This document shows, one piece after another, positions 37,001 to 47,488 of a DNA stretch of 64,000 bases (position 1 is its first letter; the number at the start of each line of letters is the position of its first letter). A program made the position numbers and the translations under genes. This DNA is from Porogramme epimiltina (taxonomy: Eukaryota; Basidiomycota; Agaricomycetes; Polyporales; Polyporaceae). The notes below the pieces were generated by a model. That model did not search any database. It worked only from the letters and a program-made list of their open reading frames with translations, and was not told the origin of the DNA. Where the stretch lies: positions 62,001-126,000 of the forward strand of contig FTLJ01000108.1 in NCBI GenBank assembly GCA_900155495.1. Reading direction: 5' to 3'.

Positions 37001-37825
37001 GACTCGGCATATATTGACGCGTTGGTTCTTACCTTCAGTCCAGCCTTAGGCGCGATGTTTGCCCCCCTCGCACTATCGTGAGTGTAGTTGGTTCCTTCTA
37101 GCGGAGGGTACTGAGATTGACGGGTCCGTAGTGTTGCAAACGTGACGATTGTTGCCCCCAACATCAGCTCCGGCGACAGCAACTCTAATGGCTCAACGGG
37201 AACTGGTAACAGTGGCACGGGAAGCAATAGTGCAACTCATTCGAGCTCGAAAACTGGACCGATCGTCGGCGGCACCATCGGCGGTGTAGCAGTGATCGCT
37301 CTCGCAGTCGGTGGAATCCTGTATCTGCGCCGTGAGCCGAAGCCTGCTCAACCAGCTGCTGTCGACCTGTGGGACCCGAACGACATGGTGCAAAGCCCAG
37401 GCGGCCACCGCCCGACGCTTCCGCCCCTCGCCACAAACACCTCTCTGGCGGAAGTGCTCCGCCCCCCGAGTCCCCCTGTTCCCGGCCCATCAAACTGGCG
37501 GGACGTGGTTACTGCTGGAACAGCTACGGAGACTACAGTGGTAGCTACGGCTGCCGTAGCGTCCACGCAACAATCACCCACTTCTCCCAGGCGCCGCCGC
37601 CCACCGCCGCCTCCGCCCGCACATGCCCCCAGGAGGGCTGAGGCTGTGCTCAGCGCGCCGCACCCTTCAGAGGGCATCGACAGCCCACCCTCGCCGGTGT
37701 CCGAGGCGGAAACAGAGGGCACATACACGGCGGTGGCAGGCCTGCGTACCGATGTGGAGAATTTGGCACGGGAGCTGCGGGATCTGCATGCAGCGAGGAT
37801 GGGGCCGGCGCCGCAATACTCCTAG
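34099..37825 (+). CDS. Glutaminase A family membrane-anchored protein, diverged copy 5
   Basis: The only plus-strand member. The ATG at 34099 gives the signal peptide MNSATLWITLLWFFLSQALA; exon positions match copies 1-4, and the stop is at 37823-37825. Landmarks are SIPLSIRSPYVNTWF, GPDVGWRGKIRIDG, DWVRQSTPFSYVAVEA, RVNPVEQIYAAFPALLYFNAS, SGNMLIMALAHARVSGDGT, YNLYADKLIGTNMLPQS, FGLPIDSDAG and GAMFAPLALS. The stalk and transmembrane helix (GPIVGGTIGGVAVIALAVGG) are conserved. The cytosolic tail is unlike the others except for a short coiled coil (GLRTDVENLARELRDLH), and it ends APQYS, so the PPxY motif is lost. Introns 2 and 17 use GTGAGT donors (34517 and 37078) where copies 1-4 have GC donors. 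It is an older paralogue, and the plus-strand relics resemble it most. Confidence 0.87.
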
Positions 37826-38652
37826 TCGTTGGAGACACATCACTTTGGAACTGGTCTACTTTGTTGTTCTTTTGCTTTTACTGTGGTACCCCGCCATGTA
37901 TTCAGCTGGTCTCGTCACTTTTTCGGATAGTATTATAGTTAGTAATCCTGTACACCCTGGCTGTTTCTCTTCCGGCGCCTATTGGGCAGCACAAGACCTT
38001 GGAGGGACACGGTCAGGTGACCAGACGCGTCGCGGTGTTTGACGCGTCTGCCCTGGGTACTGCCAGGCTCCAGCGTCCAGCGATGCTTTCATGGAAGTGA
38101 GATGGTGTGTATAAGAAGTTCGTGTATGTTCGGTACAATGTACCAAGGGGGGTCAAAGTCGCCTCCTTATTGAGACAGCTAAATTGCGAAGGAGTGTGGT
38201 GTGTGTAGCAGTGTCGTTGGGAAGAAGTTGATAGTAGACGAGGAAGAAGGAGCGTTGGGGCCGCAGAATGGGTGGCAGTACATCAAGACAGTTTACAGTA
38301 TGCACCAAGTAGTTCTACAGTAGCTGTTATATCACGTGGAAGATAAGGGTCGTAGTTAAGGGAGTGGTCGTAGTGGGATTGTTCGGGAGATGCGTATACT
38401 ACAGAGTCTATAGGAATGAGAGGACGAGTGATGTTAACCAAGGGGAACTCGGTTATGAATATGTACTTATAATATACACAGCCTATAGATAGCAAGGTGT
38501 CCGTGCAGCGATACAGTAATGAAAACGAGAAAGAGCAATGTCATATATAGAAATAGAAATCATAGAGATGGCGTAGGAGTGCGGAAAACGTCTGACCCAT
38601 ATTCGTGGCTATACATCGTTGTGAGAGGAGACAATGACAGGAGCTACAGCTC
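37826..38652. other. Convergent intergenic region
   Basis: 3' flanks of GtaA copy 5 (+) and the homeodomain gene (-) meet here. I see no gene or repeat. Confidence 0.5.
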
Positions 38653-39880
38653 TCAAGCCTTGTCGCGACGCCTCCGGTTGTCGAACCTGATTGCCAGGGT
38701 TTCCTAATTGAGATGGTGTATATAGACGTGCAAGGGCCGCTACATACCAGTTCGCAACGACGTCCTCCGGGATTTCAAGCCGCTCTGCTAACGCGGCCCT
38801 CTCGTGTCGCTGGGGATACGGGTTCCTGGCGTATGCACGCTCGAGTACGGCCTTCTTGTCCGCGGGCATGTAGTGATGCCTCTTACGGTTCTCAGAACGT
38901 ATATTGGGGCTCTCGTCCGAGAGGTTGTGGCGCCATCGCTCAGCCTTGAACCTGATTATCGAGGACCATCGAGGAGTTAACATAGTTGTATCAAAGGAAA
39001 GATAGGTCACGTACCAATTCTTGACTGATAAAGCGTCTCTCCCCAGCTGTGCCGCGAGGAGCTTGCGTTCTTCATGCGACTCCCAGGGGGAACGTGAATA
39101 GGACTGACGTAGAATGGCCACGTCGCTGTCTGTCCAACGGAATTGGGTGTCGTTTCGGCGACTGTGGTCTTCGGGAGCAGGAAGGCGCTGAGTGTGGTGG
39201 GACGAGTGGGACACCGAAGAGCGACGGGAGGTGTGGTGGGAGGACCCGTGAGGCTGTTGATAGCTCGGAGGAGGAGGGGGCCCGGGGTGAGATGAATGGT
39301 GGGAGGAATGGTTGGATGAATGGCGACGTGAGTGGTGCTTGTGGTCGCGGCTGTGGTCGCGGGGGTCATGTGGAGCGGGTGCTGTTGGTGCCACAACGGG
39401 AGGGACATATTGGCCGGGTGCTTGACCACCGGCGTACATGGGGGTCTCTATGTCAAATCCCGCCGACAGAGGAGTTCCTCCTTCACCGAAGATATAGTCC
39501 ATATCACCGGGCGCAGGAAATGCTTTGAAATAGTCCGGGAACGGGATTTCCGCAGGAGAAGCCTGAGGCAGAGGGAAGCTCCTGGTGGTCAAGGGGGCCG
39601 CGGTTCCTGCATGGTAGGGTACAGGAGTAGAGCCATGGGTCTCGCCGTTCCATCCTGACAGGGAAGAGTACGAACTTCCTCCTCCAGAGTGACTTGAGCC
39701 TAGGAAAGGCGCAAATGTACTCCCGTCATGATGGTATTGGGCAGGGCTGACCGCCGTTGTGGTAGGTGGTCTAGGGTGGGCGACACCTGAAGTAGCTCCG
39801 TACATGGGGGAAGCTGTGGAAGGAATTGGATAAGGAGAGTGTGCTGGATGATAGGGAGGCCCTAGATATGGGTGTGACAT
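38653..39880 (-). CDS. Double-homeodomain transcription factor
   Basis: Three exons (39880-39015, 38951-38748, 38686-38653) give 367 residues from the ATG at 39880. The first 240 residues are low-complexity (Pro, Ser, Tyr, Gly, then a His/Ser/Arg-rich stretch around 175-235). Homeodomain 1 spans about 247-300 and ends in KNWFKAERWRHNL; homeodomain 2 spans about 312-366 and ends in ANWFDNRRRRDKA. The WFxxxR recognition-helix core is present in both and is canonical (WFxNRR) in the second; position 51 Asn is replaced in the first. A basic link (RKRHH) joins them, and the protein stops just after homeodomain 2. Both introns (63 and 61 nt) split the W codon of WF in phase 2, so one exon module was probably duplicated. 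It is likely a nuclear DNA-binding regulator. It is not a typical mating-type HD1/HD2 protein, which has one homeodomain. Confidence 0.8.
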
Positions 39881-41244
39881 GGTGGACGCGATGAGGTAGG
39901 CGGGGATGAGGTACGGAATGTGTGGTCAGGCTACCTAGACGGTGTTTAGTAAAGCGTGTGAGGGAGGGATAAGTTAGTATGATCGTAACTCGTTGTAAAA
40001 TATCCCTATAGTATGGCATAAAAGTATGACGAAGGACGTCGCGAGGAATGAGGACAGAGGGTGGTGGAGGTCAAAGTGGAAAGGCAGCATGTGAGCGGCT
40101 ATGAACTTGAACTTCCGGGTCCCGGCAAAGCGTCGGCTAAAAGGCGCTGACCAAGGCTCCACCAGTCTTCGCAGCAATATTTGCTCTCTACATGGGTATT
40201 GTAGGTAGCTATAACCACATCGCCAGATGGCGTCAGGCTTTAGGCATATTGAACTTCGCCGCGGTTAGTGCCTCAAGTTTCGGTGAACTCGCGGAATGTA
40301 GACATCCTATGTCTGTAAGCTAAAGATAAGCACACGTTATCCACACACAATGGAAGAGAGGTGTTCTTGGTCTCCTCCTACTCCCAGCTGGCCTCGACGA
40401 TGGACCTCTTGGGTCTTACAGTTACTGAGACTCAATCGACTGGACATGAGAACGATGACATCATAGGACGTATACATATCTATAGTTTATACTTGGCGCT
40501 TATCTAATCTGACTTTGCAAAGTTCCCTTTGCTCTCAAACTGTCGAAGAGATCAACGCGGTGGGCTCTCAGATACACCGCCCATTTTTTGTGAGCGGGTG
40601 ATTTAATGTTGCAGTTACGTGGCCCGCTGACCGCGTCCGTGTGGGAATAGGAATGCATACACCAAGCAGTCCGGGTATCGTTTGATATACTACCAACTTG
40701 AGGCTTATACCACACCATAGCCGTGCCGGCTTGGACGAATATCAAAGTTTGAGGGAAGCCGGGCGGGAGCGCCCGCACCCAAGGACGACTGGATTGAGCT
40801 GACGGAATACTTTTCAGGACCCCGAACGTGATGTAACCCAAAATAAGTTGTGTATCACGCGCTATAACTTATTGTTCGGCGTTCGCGAATCGCCACATTC
40901 TCGTTGAAAGTTCAACGTTGTGCTTGAACTTCAAACGAGACCTTGCAGTCCAACTCTGGAAGACTACACACTTTGCATTGAATGCTTACGCCTCATCGTA
41001 CACTCGCGTCCAGCTACAAAATCACTTCTTATCCCACTCATCCGCTAATATTGACAATCTTATCAGTTCCACCACTACACTGGAGTCTGCTCACGGCGAG
41101 GACGTCAAACTACCCTTGAAGCCTATCACCCGAGCCCGAAGAAGTCTAAGAGGACACTCCGCATTGCATCGTATGTACTCTCCTCTTTATTTCCCTCAGT
41201 ATGCTGAGTTTCCACTGGGCCTGAGGCCTCTGTCGTGATTGGTG
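39881..41244. other. Intergenic region
   Basis: No supported gene. The sequence GGCGCTTATCTAATCTG at 40495-40511 recurs at 45970-45986, on the 3' side of each HET copy, and may mark old homology between the duplicated HET units. Confidence 0.45.
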
Positions 41245-44200
41245 CTACATGCCAGTATATTCGCGCCACAAAGCTGGCTCAGTACTGCGATCGCGTCGCT
41301 GTAATAGCGAGTACATACCTGTAATTGGCCTCAGTGCTGGATCATTCTGAAAGAAAGATGTGGTCTGACCAGGGACGGAGGCGTTCCCTTCGCGAGAGAC
41401 TGTTTGAGTCGACGCCGCGTCGGCGCCATACGGAGTTGGACCTTGCCAGTCTGGCCGCTCATTCAGCTCAGGAGCTCCATTGTGTGCCACGATAACGCTA
41501 GAATCATGTGGAGCCAAGTTAATGCTTTGTGCCCTTTCTATGGGCCGCAACGTTTCCTAAAGATGCATATACATGAACGCATTGCACACACCGCTGCGAG
41601 GGAGGAGACTTACCATCCTCTGCATCTGGCTCTCATGCAAGTGTGGGTGCATCGCAATGGACCCCTGTGAACGCGGAGTACTGAAGTTTCCCGAAAAAGG
41701 CAGCCCATGTATAGTATGGGCCAGCCTTACGGCGTCTGCCAAGGAGGTTTGGGCGAGTGACGGTGTTCTCGTGGGAGGGTTTCGGTAAACTGTCCCGTTG
41801 ACGGCGGCTTGTTGATTCATTTCCGACGCCCCCAGATACGTGCTCGCCCGGGAAGTGAATGATGTTGGTGGGTGGTACTGTATGTTGGGCGTCGATTCGT
41901 ATCCGCTATATACTTCTGGATTCCCTCCTGTCATCGATGGATGCGGGTAATCACTTGGAATGCCGCCAGGGAGGGACGAGGGAATCGGCGAGCCAGGGAC
42001 ATTGTGCACCAAGAGAGAAAATCTTTCCGGATCTGCGAGCTCGTTCACCAGTGTTGTGCGACGTTGAGGCGGCAGTGGTGGCTGAGGGGTCGTGTAGTAT
42101 CCGGAGTTCCCACCAGTCTCGGCGTGGTGACTGTTGATCCCCGCATTGGTAGCACTAGGGCTAAGGAAGGCGGTCGAACGACGACTCGGCCCGGGAGGAC
42201 GCACGGCCTCTACAGGTGGCCCCACTTGAATAACTGCCCTACCATCCTGTAGCGGCCCATATGGTGGTAATGTGAATGGTTGGAAGGTCGTGCCTTGTCG
42301 AACATAACCATTGACCCGACCGTCGAGGGGTCCCACAGTCGGCAAAGGGCTACCGGCTTCGAGCACAGTAGGCGACTGTGTGGCCACGATCATGCTCGTA
42401 GCGCCGGAGAGTGGATGCCCAACGTGAGAGGTCCTTGACGGTGCACCGCCATTATCCGGTATATCGCTAGAAATGAAAGGTACGGGGGACTCGGAGAGAG
42501 GCGGATGTTGCTGGGTATATTGCGTGACTTGAAGGTCACCGGTGTTGAAGCCGCTAGGAGTTCCGTCTACAGGGTAGACCACAGGTGAAATCATTGTTGC
42601 AGAACGTGCAGTCGTTGGACTGACGGGGTCCGTGTAGGCGGGAGATGGAAGTGCAGGCGGCAAAGCGGGGCTCGACCAGACCTCGGCGCCTAGAAGATAA
42701 CTCATGACGTTTTTCCGGTCGCGGGTGAACGTGATGCGAAGCCTGAGCGTTCCACCGTCATCTGGGAAACTGAACGAATCCCTGGAAACGACGCCGGAAT
42801 GGAATCTCCAAGCGTGACTAGAAAGATGCGTATGGTGGTCGGAGGTGTGATGCTGGGTTTCGTCCTCTTCCGAGTACGGCATATTCGACTCGACACGAAT
42901 AGCGACGTATCCGTGTACTGGAGAGCCGTATTGGCACCAGCAACGCCCCACTTGAATGGTAATGAGAGTCTTATCGTTCTTCTTGATGACGACCTCTGGC
43001 TGTCCGGCCGCCCAGAATTTTACACCGAGAGGCTCCCTCACCACTACCTTATCTCCGTCCTTCGCAGCGATCGTATAGCCTCGGCTAGAGAGGATTTTGC
43101 GTGACCACTCCTCGATGCGTACGTAGAACTCGTCCGTCCGTGACTGACAGAGATTCGCGTGAATGTGCGAGTCTTCCTCAGAGCCTCGCTCAAGTTGGAT
43201 TGGTATATAGGCGGACATCATCTGGGCTTTGGATGCGTGCTGGCGCAGAAGCGGGATGGAAACGTACGCCATGCGGTAATAATGCTCTTCTTCGAATGAG
43301 ACGTCCGTTGTCATGTAACGAGGGGCCGGGGATCCTAATGGGTGTTGCACCGCCTTGTACCCTACCGCCGCGCCGGCGAAAAAATCGGCGTTAGAGGACT
43401 TGCTGTTCCGACGACGAAGCAGAAGGGCAACAATGAAGCCGTTCTGGGAGTCCCCGTGTTGGCAGGCCAGGATCGCGAGGTGTGTAGCGTAAGATCGGTT
43501 ACCCCCCGATGGATGTCTGGGAGAGATCGTAAGCAGTGGAAGTCGAGCATGGATGCCGTATGACGTCAGGGCGTATGTAGGGTATCCAGTTGAATCACTT
43601 TGCAAGTTAAGGAGTGCAGTCAGCTTCGGTGGAGAGAGAGTAGTGAGTTCGCCTGTGGAGGTACTCCGGAAGTCGGAAGGGGAGGAGGCAAGTAGACAAT
43701 GATTCTGGCTCGTTCTAGATGGCTGCTGGGGCTTTCCTAGAAGGGTCCCCTCCTCCCTAGCGAATTCGTCGAACATGTCCTGGACAGGAAGGGCGCGCCC
43801 CCAAATCAAAATGGATTGGTCTGGAATGTGCTTGAGGATCTCCTCCTGGAGCCGGATGAACGCCCGCGTTCCGCCTTCTCCGTACATTGTAGGCATGTTG
43901 ACACCAAACAGCCCCATCAGAGAATAAGCATGATCTTCGTCACGAGACGTCTTCCTAGGAGCTGCCCAAGACATACGGCGCGCGACGCAGACCTTATCAA
44001 GGCTTTTTTCGAACGTGAGAACCTCACGATCCACGTTGCAGGCTTTCTCGATGAGGCCAGAGAGTGTATGCTTCGATCCGATGGGGTTCCAATCAGAGGT
44101 GTAGAAAATCACGATGCTCGGAGCGATGAGCTCCTGGAGCGTCCATCCACGGAAGAACCAGACACTTTGAAGACGTTGTTCGGACGGGAACTTGTGGACA

Positions 44201-44592
44201 TCGTGGAGGAAGACGTAGCAGACACTAGAGTGGCGATACCAGTTGTACATAGAGTTGATCGCCTCGGAGAGCTCTGCACTGCTCGTTTGATCTATGCAGC
44301 ACGTGTCGACCCAGCCGTAATCGTATCCTGCCTCCCGAGCGACTTCGCAGAATCGCTGTATCTTCGGGGAGAGGTGGACTAGGATGGCGTTAGGGTCGCT
44401 GTCCAACTCGTCCTTATGGTCCTTCTGTATCTTGCATACGTCTTCATACGACTGTTCATCGACGAAGGAAACATCTGGGGGGCGGGGATCCTCCTTCTTC
44501 GCTCATACATGAGATAGGATGGCGTAGGGGGTCTTCTGTATCTCCTGAGTCACGCTATAGAACAGCCCGGTGTGAGTGTCTAGGAGCCTCAT
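41245..44592 (-). pseudogene. HET-domain protein, copy A, with nonsense codon 30
   Basis: The frame homologous to copy B starts at ATG 44592 (MRLLDTHTGLFYSV). Codon 30, the Trp of the first HET-domain motif (ILSHVW in copy B), is TGA here (44503-44505). After that the frame is open to 41614, followed by a donor (GTAAGT), an acceptor and a second exon 41556-41245. The remaining HET motifs are intact: YDYGWVDTCCIDQTSSAELSE, WFFRGWTLQELIAP, AAPRKTSRDEDHAYSLMGLF, MYGEGG. The first downstream ATG with a usable frame lies inside the HET domain, so reinitiation would give a protein lacking the N-terminal motif. HET proteins trigger cell death on fusion with a different strain. This copy looks newly disabled; readthrough or a base error are alternatives. 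Confidence 0.75.
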
Positions 44593-46432
44593 TGTTCCAA
44601 TGACCTGGTAGAACATCGTATTAGACTCCAAATCTCAACATGTTCTTTGTAGTATGTACGCACCGTGAGGAAAATAGCGGCTCAGGAACCCGAAACGATT
44701 AGGCAAGGCAAAAGATTATCGCCCTGAAAAGAGTGTATGAGCAGGAACGCGGATTTGACAGCTAGAGTGAAGGTGAAGTACCTTAGGAAACTTTGTGGGG
44801 GCGATTCTGGCGGTCTTCACAGTGGTTTCGGCGGTCTATGAGGGCTATGGGGAAAGGAATTGTGGGTGCCGATTCGCAACTCCTATTGTTCCTAGTTGGT
44901 GCAGGTTCGGCGAGAGAGACCGATGCCGCGCGACGTTGGGCATTGAACCGGGCGGGGACGCACCGCCCGGAGCTTCGATATGTCATACCTGCACAGAATG
45001 CCGACAACGCCCCATCTGTCGAAGTTCTAAATCTATACGCGCCCACACATCCTGTCGAACCTTTGTTCTAGATATCGCGTGTCGGGTTCATCCATCCTGA
45101 GAGGGAACGTCACCTGGCGGGCATCCTCTGATGAGAGCACGACTTCTACATCTTCTCGTGTAGCTATATCGAGCTAGTTCTTATATCCCAGGGACTATCA
45201 CTGGGAATGTGTGCGAATGTGGGCGCAAGAAGCTGAGGAGGTTCACATGGAGAGTGTCGCGTCATGACAAATGCACCGGTAACGTGTTTTCTCGTGATAG
45301 CCGCCGACCGGGGACGACCTCCTTGCCCAGCGGGAGAAGGTCGGCCTCAGATGTGGAAACCCCAAGTTGCACCCCCGTATACACTGCGACATTAGGACAA
45401 TGGGTAGGCGCATGACAGCGCTACACTCCTGGGCAAACTGTGTCCTGTTTGAACAGCAGCATAGACGTCTGCCACGCCAGTCCTTCGGAACAATTGCGCG
45501 AATAGTACTTCCAGTAATAGAGCCACGTCGGCCTACCTTCATACTACGAATGAAGGTAGCGCGGCCTGCATTCTATCGTCGCAACGAAGAGAGAGCCGAA
45601 CACACACCCAACTCTCACGACACGCTGATTTTGAAGGTTTGCTTTCTACGCTGAGCCTTGCGCCACGAAGCCTGAGGCGTGGAAGTATAATAACTCCTAA
45701 AGGAAATGAATTAAAATGATCCGCTCAAGGTTCAGGTGACTATGCATGTATTCACACACCGGTCCTTTGTACCCCTTTTTGAAAAAAGCACAACAACGAT
45801 AAAAGCGCTTGAGGGATGCACGAGGGTCATGGCAATACGTGTTAAATGGGAGGAGAAGAGCACGAGGGTGGGCCATCTTCGGAGGAGCGTATGATGATTG
45901 GATGATCGACTGGGCCTTATATCTACGGCTTATCCGATAAGGCGGAAACATGACATGTAAGACTATCCCTGGCGCTTATCTAATCTGGCTTCTTGCTCTG
46001 AAACTACCACCGTCAGTCCTGACCGAAATTCGTAGAGAGTCTGGGCTATCACCTTGCTGCCAGCTCTATTTTTGCGGTTAGGAAGAGATATATCTGTCTT
46101 CCACCACCAACCTCGAAATAGCAAGTCGAACGATACGTCTAGACGGCGCACAAATGTACAAGAATCGGGAAGAATGGGCTGGAGAGGCCATTGCTTCGTC
46201 AGGAAGGGCGCACACTGGAGATTCATAAGGAGCCTACGACCTGCCCGTGAAGGGCATTTTACACAAAATTCTCCACGTGTGTGGCCCCTGTCTGAAATTC
46301 TTATCGGTCTGAAATACAGAAATGCCCGCCGTGCCAAACTTCGGGCTAAGTAATGGGTTAGAGTATGAGTATGGCACGTATTTAGGGTAAAAAATAAAAA
46401 GTCGCAAGCTGCCTCAGAAGGCGTCGAATCCC
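44593..46432. repeat. Upstream part of the duplicated HET unit (copy A side)
   Basis: From 44630 to about 45750 this matches 50830-52020: the block GGCGGTCTATGAGGGC (copy A) against GGCGGTCTATAAGGGC (copy B), and AGGTTCAGGTGACTATGCATG against AGGTGACTGTGCATG. The tandem duplication unit is therefore about 4.5 kb with an offset of about 6.2 kb. Frames here are not conserved between copies, and no gene is called. Confidence 0.65.
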
Positions 46433-46474
46433 ATGTCTAGGTTGGCCCCTGTGTATCGGGACGGCAACTCGTAC

Positions 46475-46665
46475 GTACGAAAACTCACAGGTAAAGAAAC
46501 TCGCATGCACGAAACCCCGCAGGCACGAAACTCGCAAGTGGGATACTCACAAGTGAGAAAACTTACATGTACCCAAACTCGCAAGCACAAAAACTCGCAG
46601 GTGCGAAAACTTGCAAGTGAAGAAATTTGTACAGGTCGGGGGAATGCGGTAGTCAGGAAACTTGC
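46475..46665 (+). repeat. Minisatellite array, orientation 1
   Basis: About ten imperfect units of 15-17 bp with the core GAAAACTCGCAAG and spacers like GTGC or CAC (for example GGCACGAAACTCGCAAG, GGTGCGAAAACTTGCAAG). Confidence 0.75.
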
Positions 46666-46887
46666 GGATGATCACTGATGTCAAAAGCGACTATCCTAGA
46701 GTGTCTCTAAAATGAATGGATAGTGGTGGTACTAGAGAACGAGGGGAGCTCTTAGTTTGAGTACTAGTCTATCGTCCGCGAGTAAGCTGTCCTCCCGAGA
46801 ACTTTGATTGAGACTAGTGGAGCCCTTAGGCGTGAGCCTGGAAGCCCCCAGAACGGTGCCCTCACATTATTCTTCTTTCAGAACGTG

Positions 46888-47012
46888 CGACTAGTCAGCT
46901 TGCAACTTTTCCACTTGCAACTTTTCCAACTTGCGAGTTTTTTCCACTTGCGAGTTTTCTGACTTCTGAGTTGTTCGACTTCCCTGCTTGTGAGTTTCCT
47001 CACTTCTCGGAA
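46888..47012 (-). repeat. Minisatellite array, opposite orientation
   Basis: Units such as CCACTTGCGAGTTTT and CCAACTTGCGAGTTTT are the reverse complement of the array at 46475-46665. About 220 bp separate the two arrays, so the pair can form a long imperfect hairpin. Confidence 0.75.
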
Positions 47013-47488
47013 CTTCCACCATCTACTTGTATTGTGATATATGTAAGGGAGGACCGCAACACCCACATGCCAGCTTGTTGATTCTGCTCCAACCTCCGGT
47101 TTCCAGTGGATATCTATTTATTACCCACAATACGAGCCACATATGAGCCTACACATGCACTGTTGACTGTCCCCAATTCCACTTTCCCCCCACCAATACA
47201 ATCCTAGCCATCCGGGATAGTAGTCTCATAGAATTAAATACTAACAATAAGCGAGTAGTGGCATGTCGGAATACGAATACTCGAAATCTGCTACACTGGC
47301 AACCCCAGTATGTCGCGGACAAAACCTCCGAGTCGTACGAACGTGCTGCCCTGAGTAGCCCCTTTCCGATTCTCAACTTCGCGATTCATCGCACGGTTCA
47401 CCTGCATGGTCTCATTGTTGGCTCCCGAGACCGGCGCTGCACCGCACGTTCGTATCAAAGCTGAGTTAGTACTGTAGTCGTGTTCCCA
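47013..47488. other. Spacer downstream of HET copy B
   Basis: I see no gene. It is the 3' side of HET copy B; its last exon could extend into this segment if a donor after LRPMTG is used. Confidence 0.4.

Noticed and set aside
40500..40841. Minus-strand frame of 113 codons next to the repeated GGCGCTTATCTAATCTG
   Set aside because: It begins with TTG, and the frame is not shared with the matching site near 45970.
44503..44540. Possible mini-intron (GTATGA...CCCAG) that would remove the stop in HET copy A
   Set aside because: It would be only 34 nt, not a multiple of three, and lacks a branch site.
46433..46678. Possible CRISPR-like array
   Set aside because: Units are 15-17 bp, imperfect, without spacers of constant length, and the genome is eukaryotic; it is a minisatellite.
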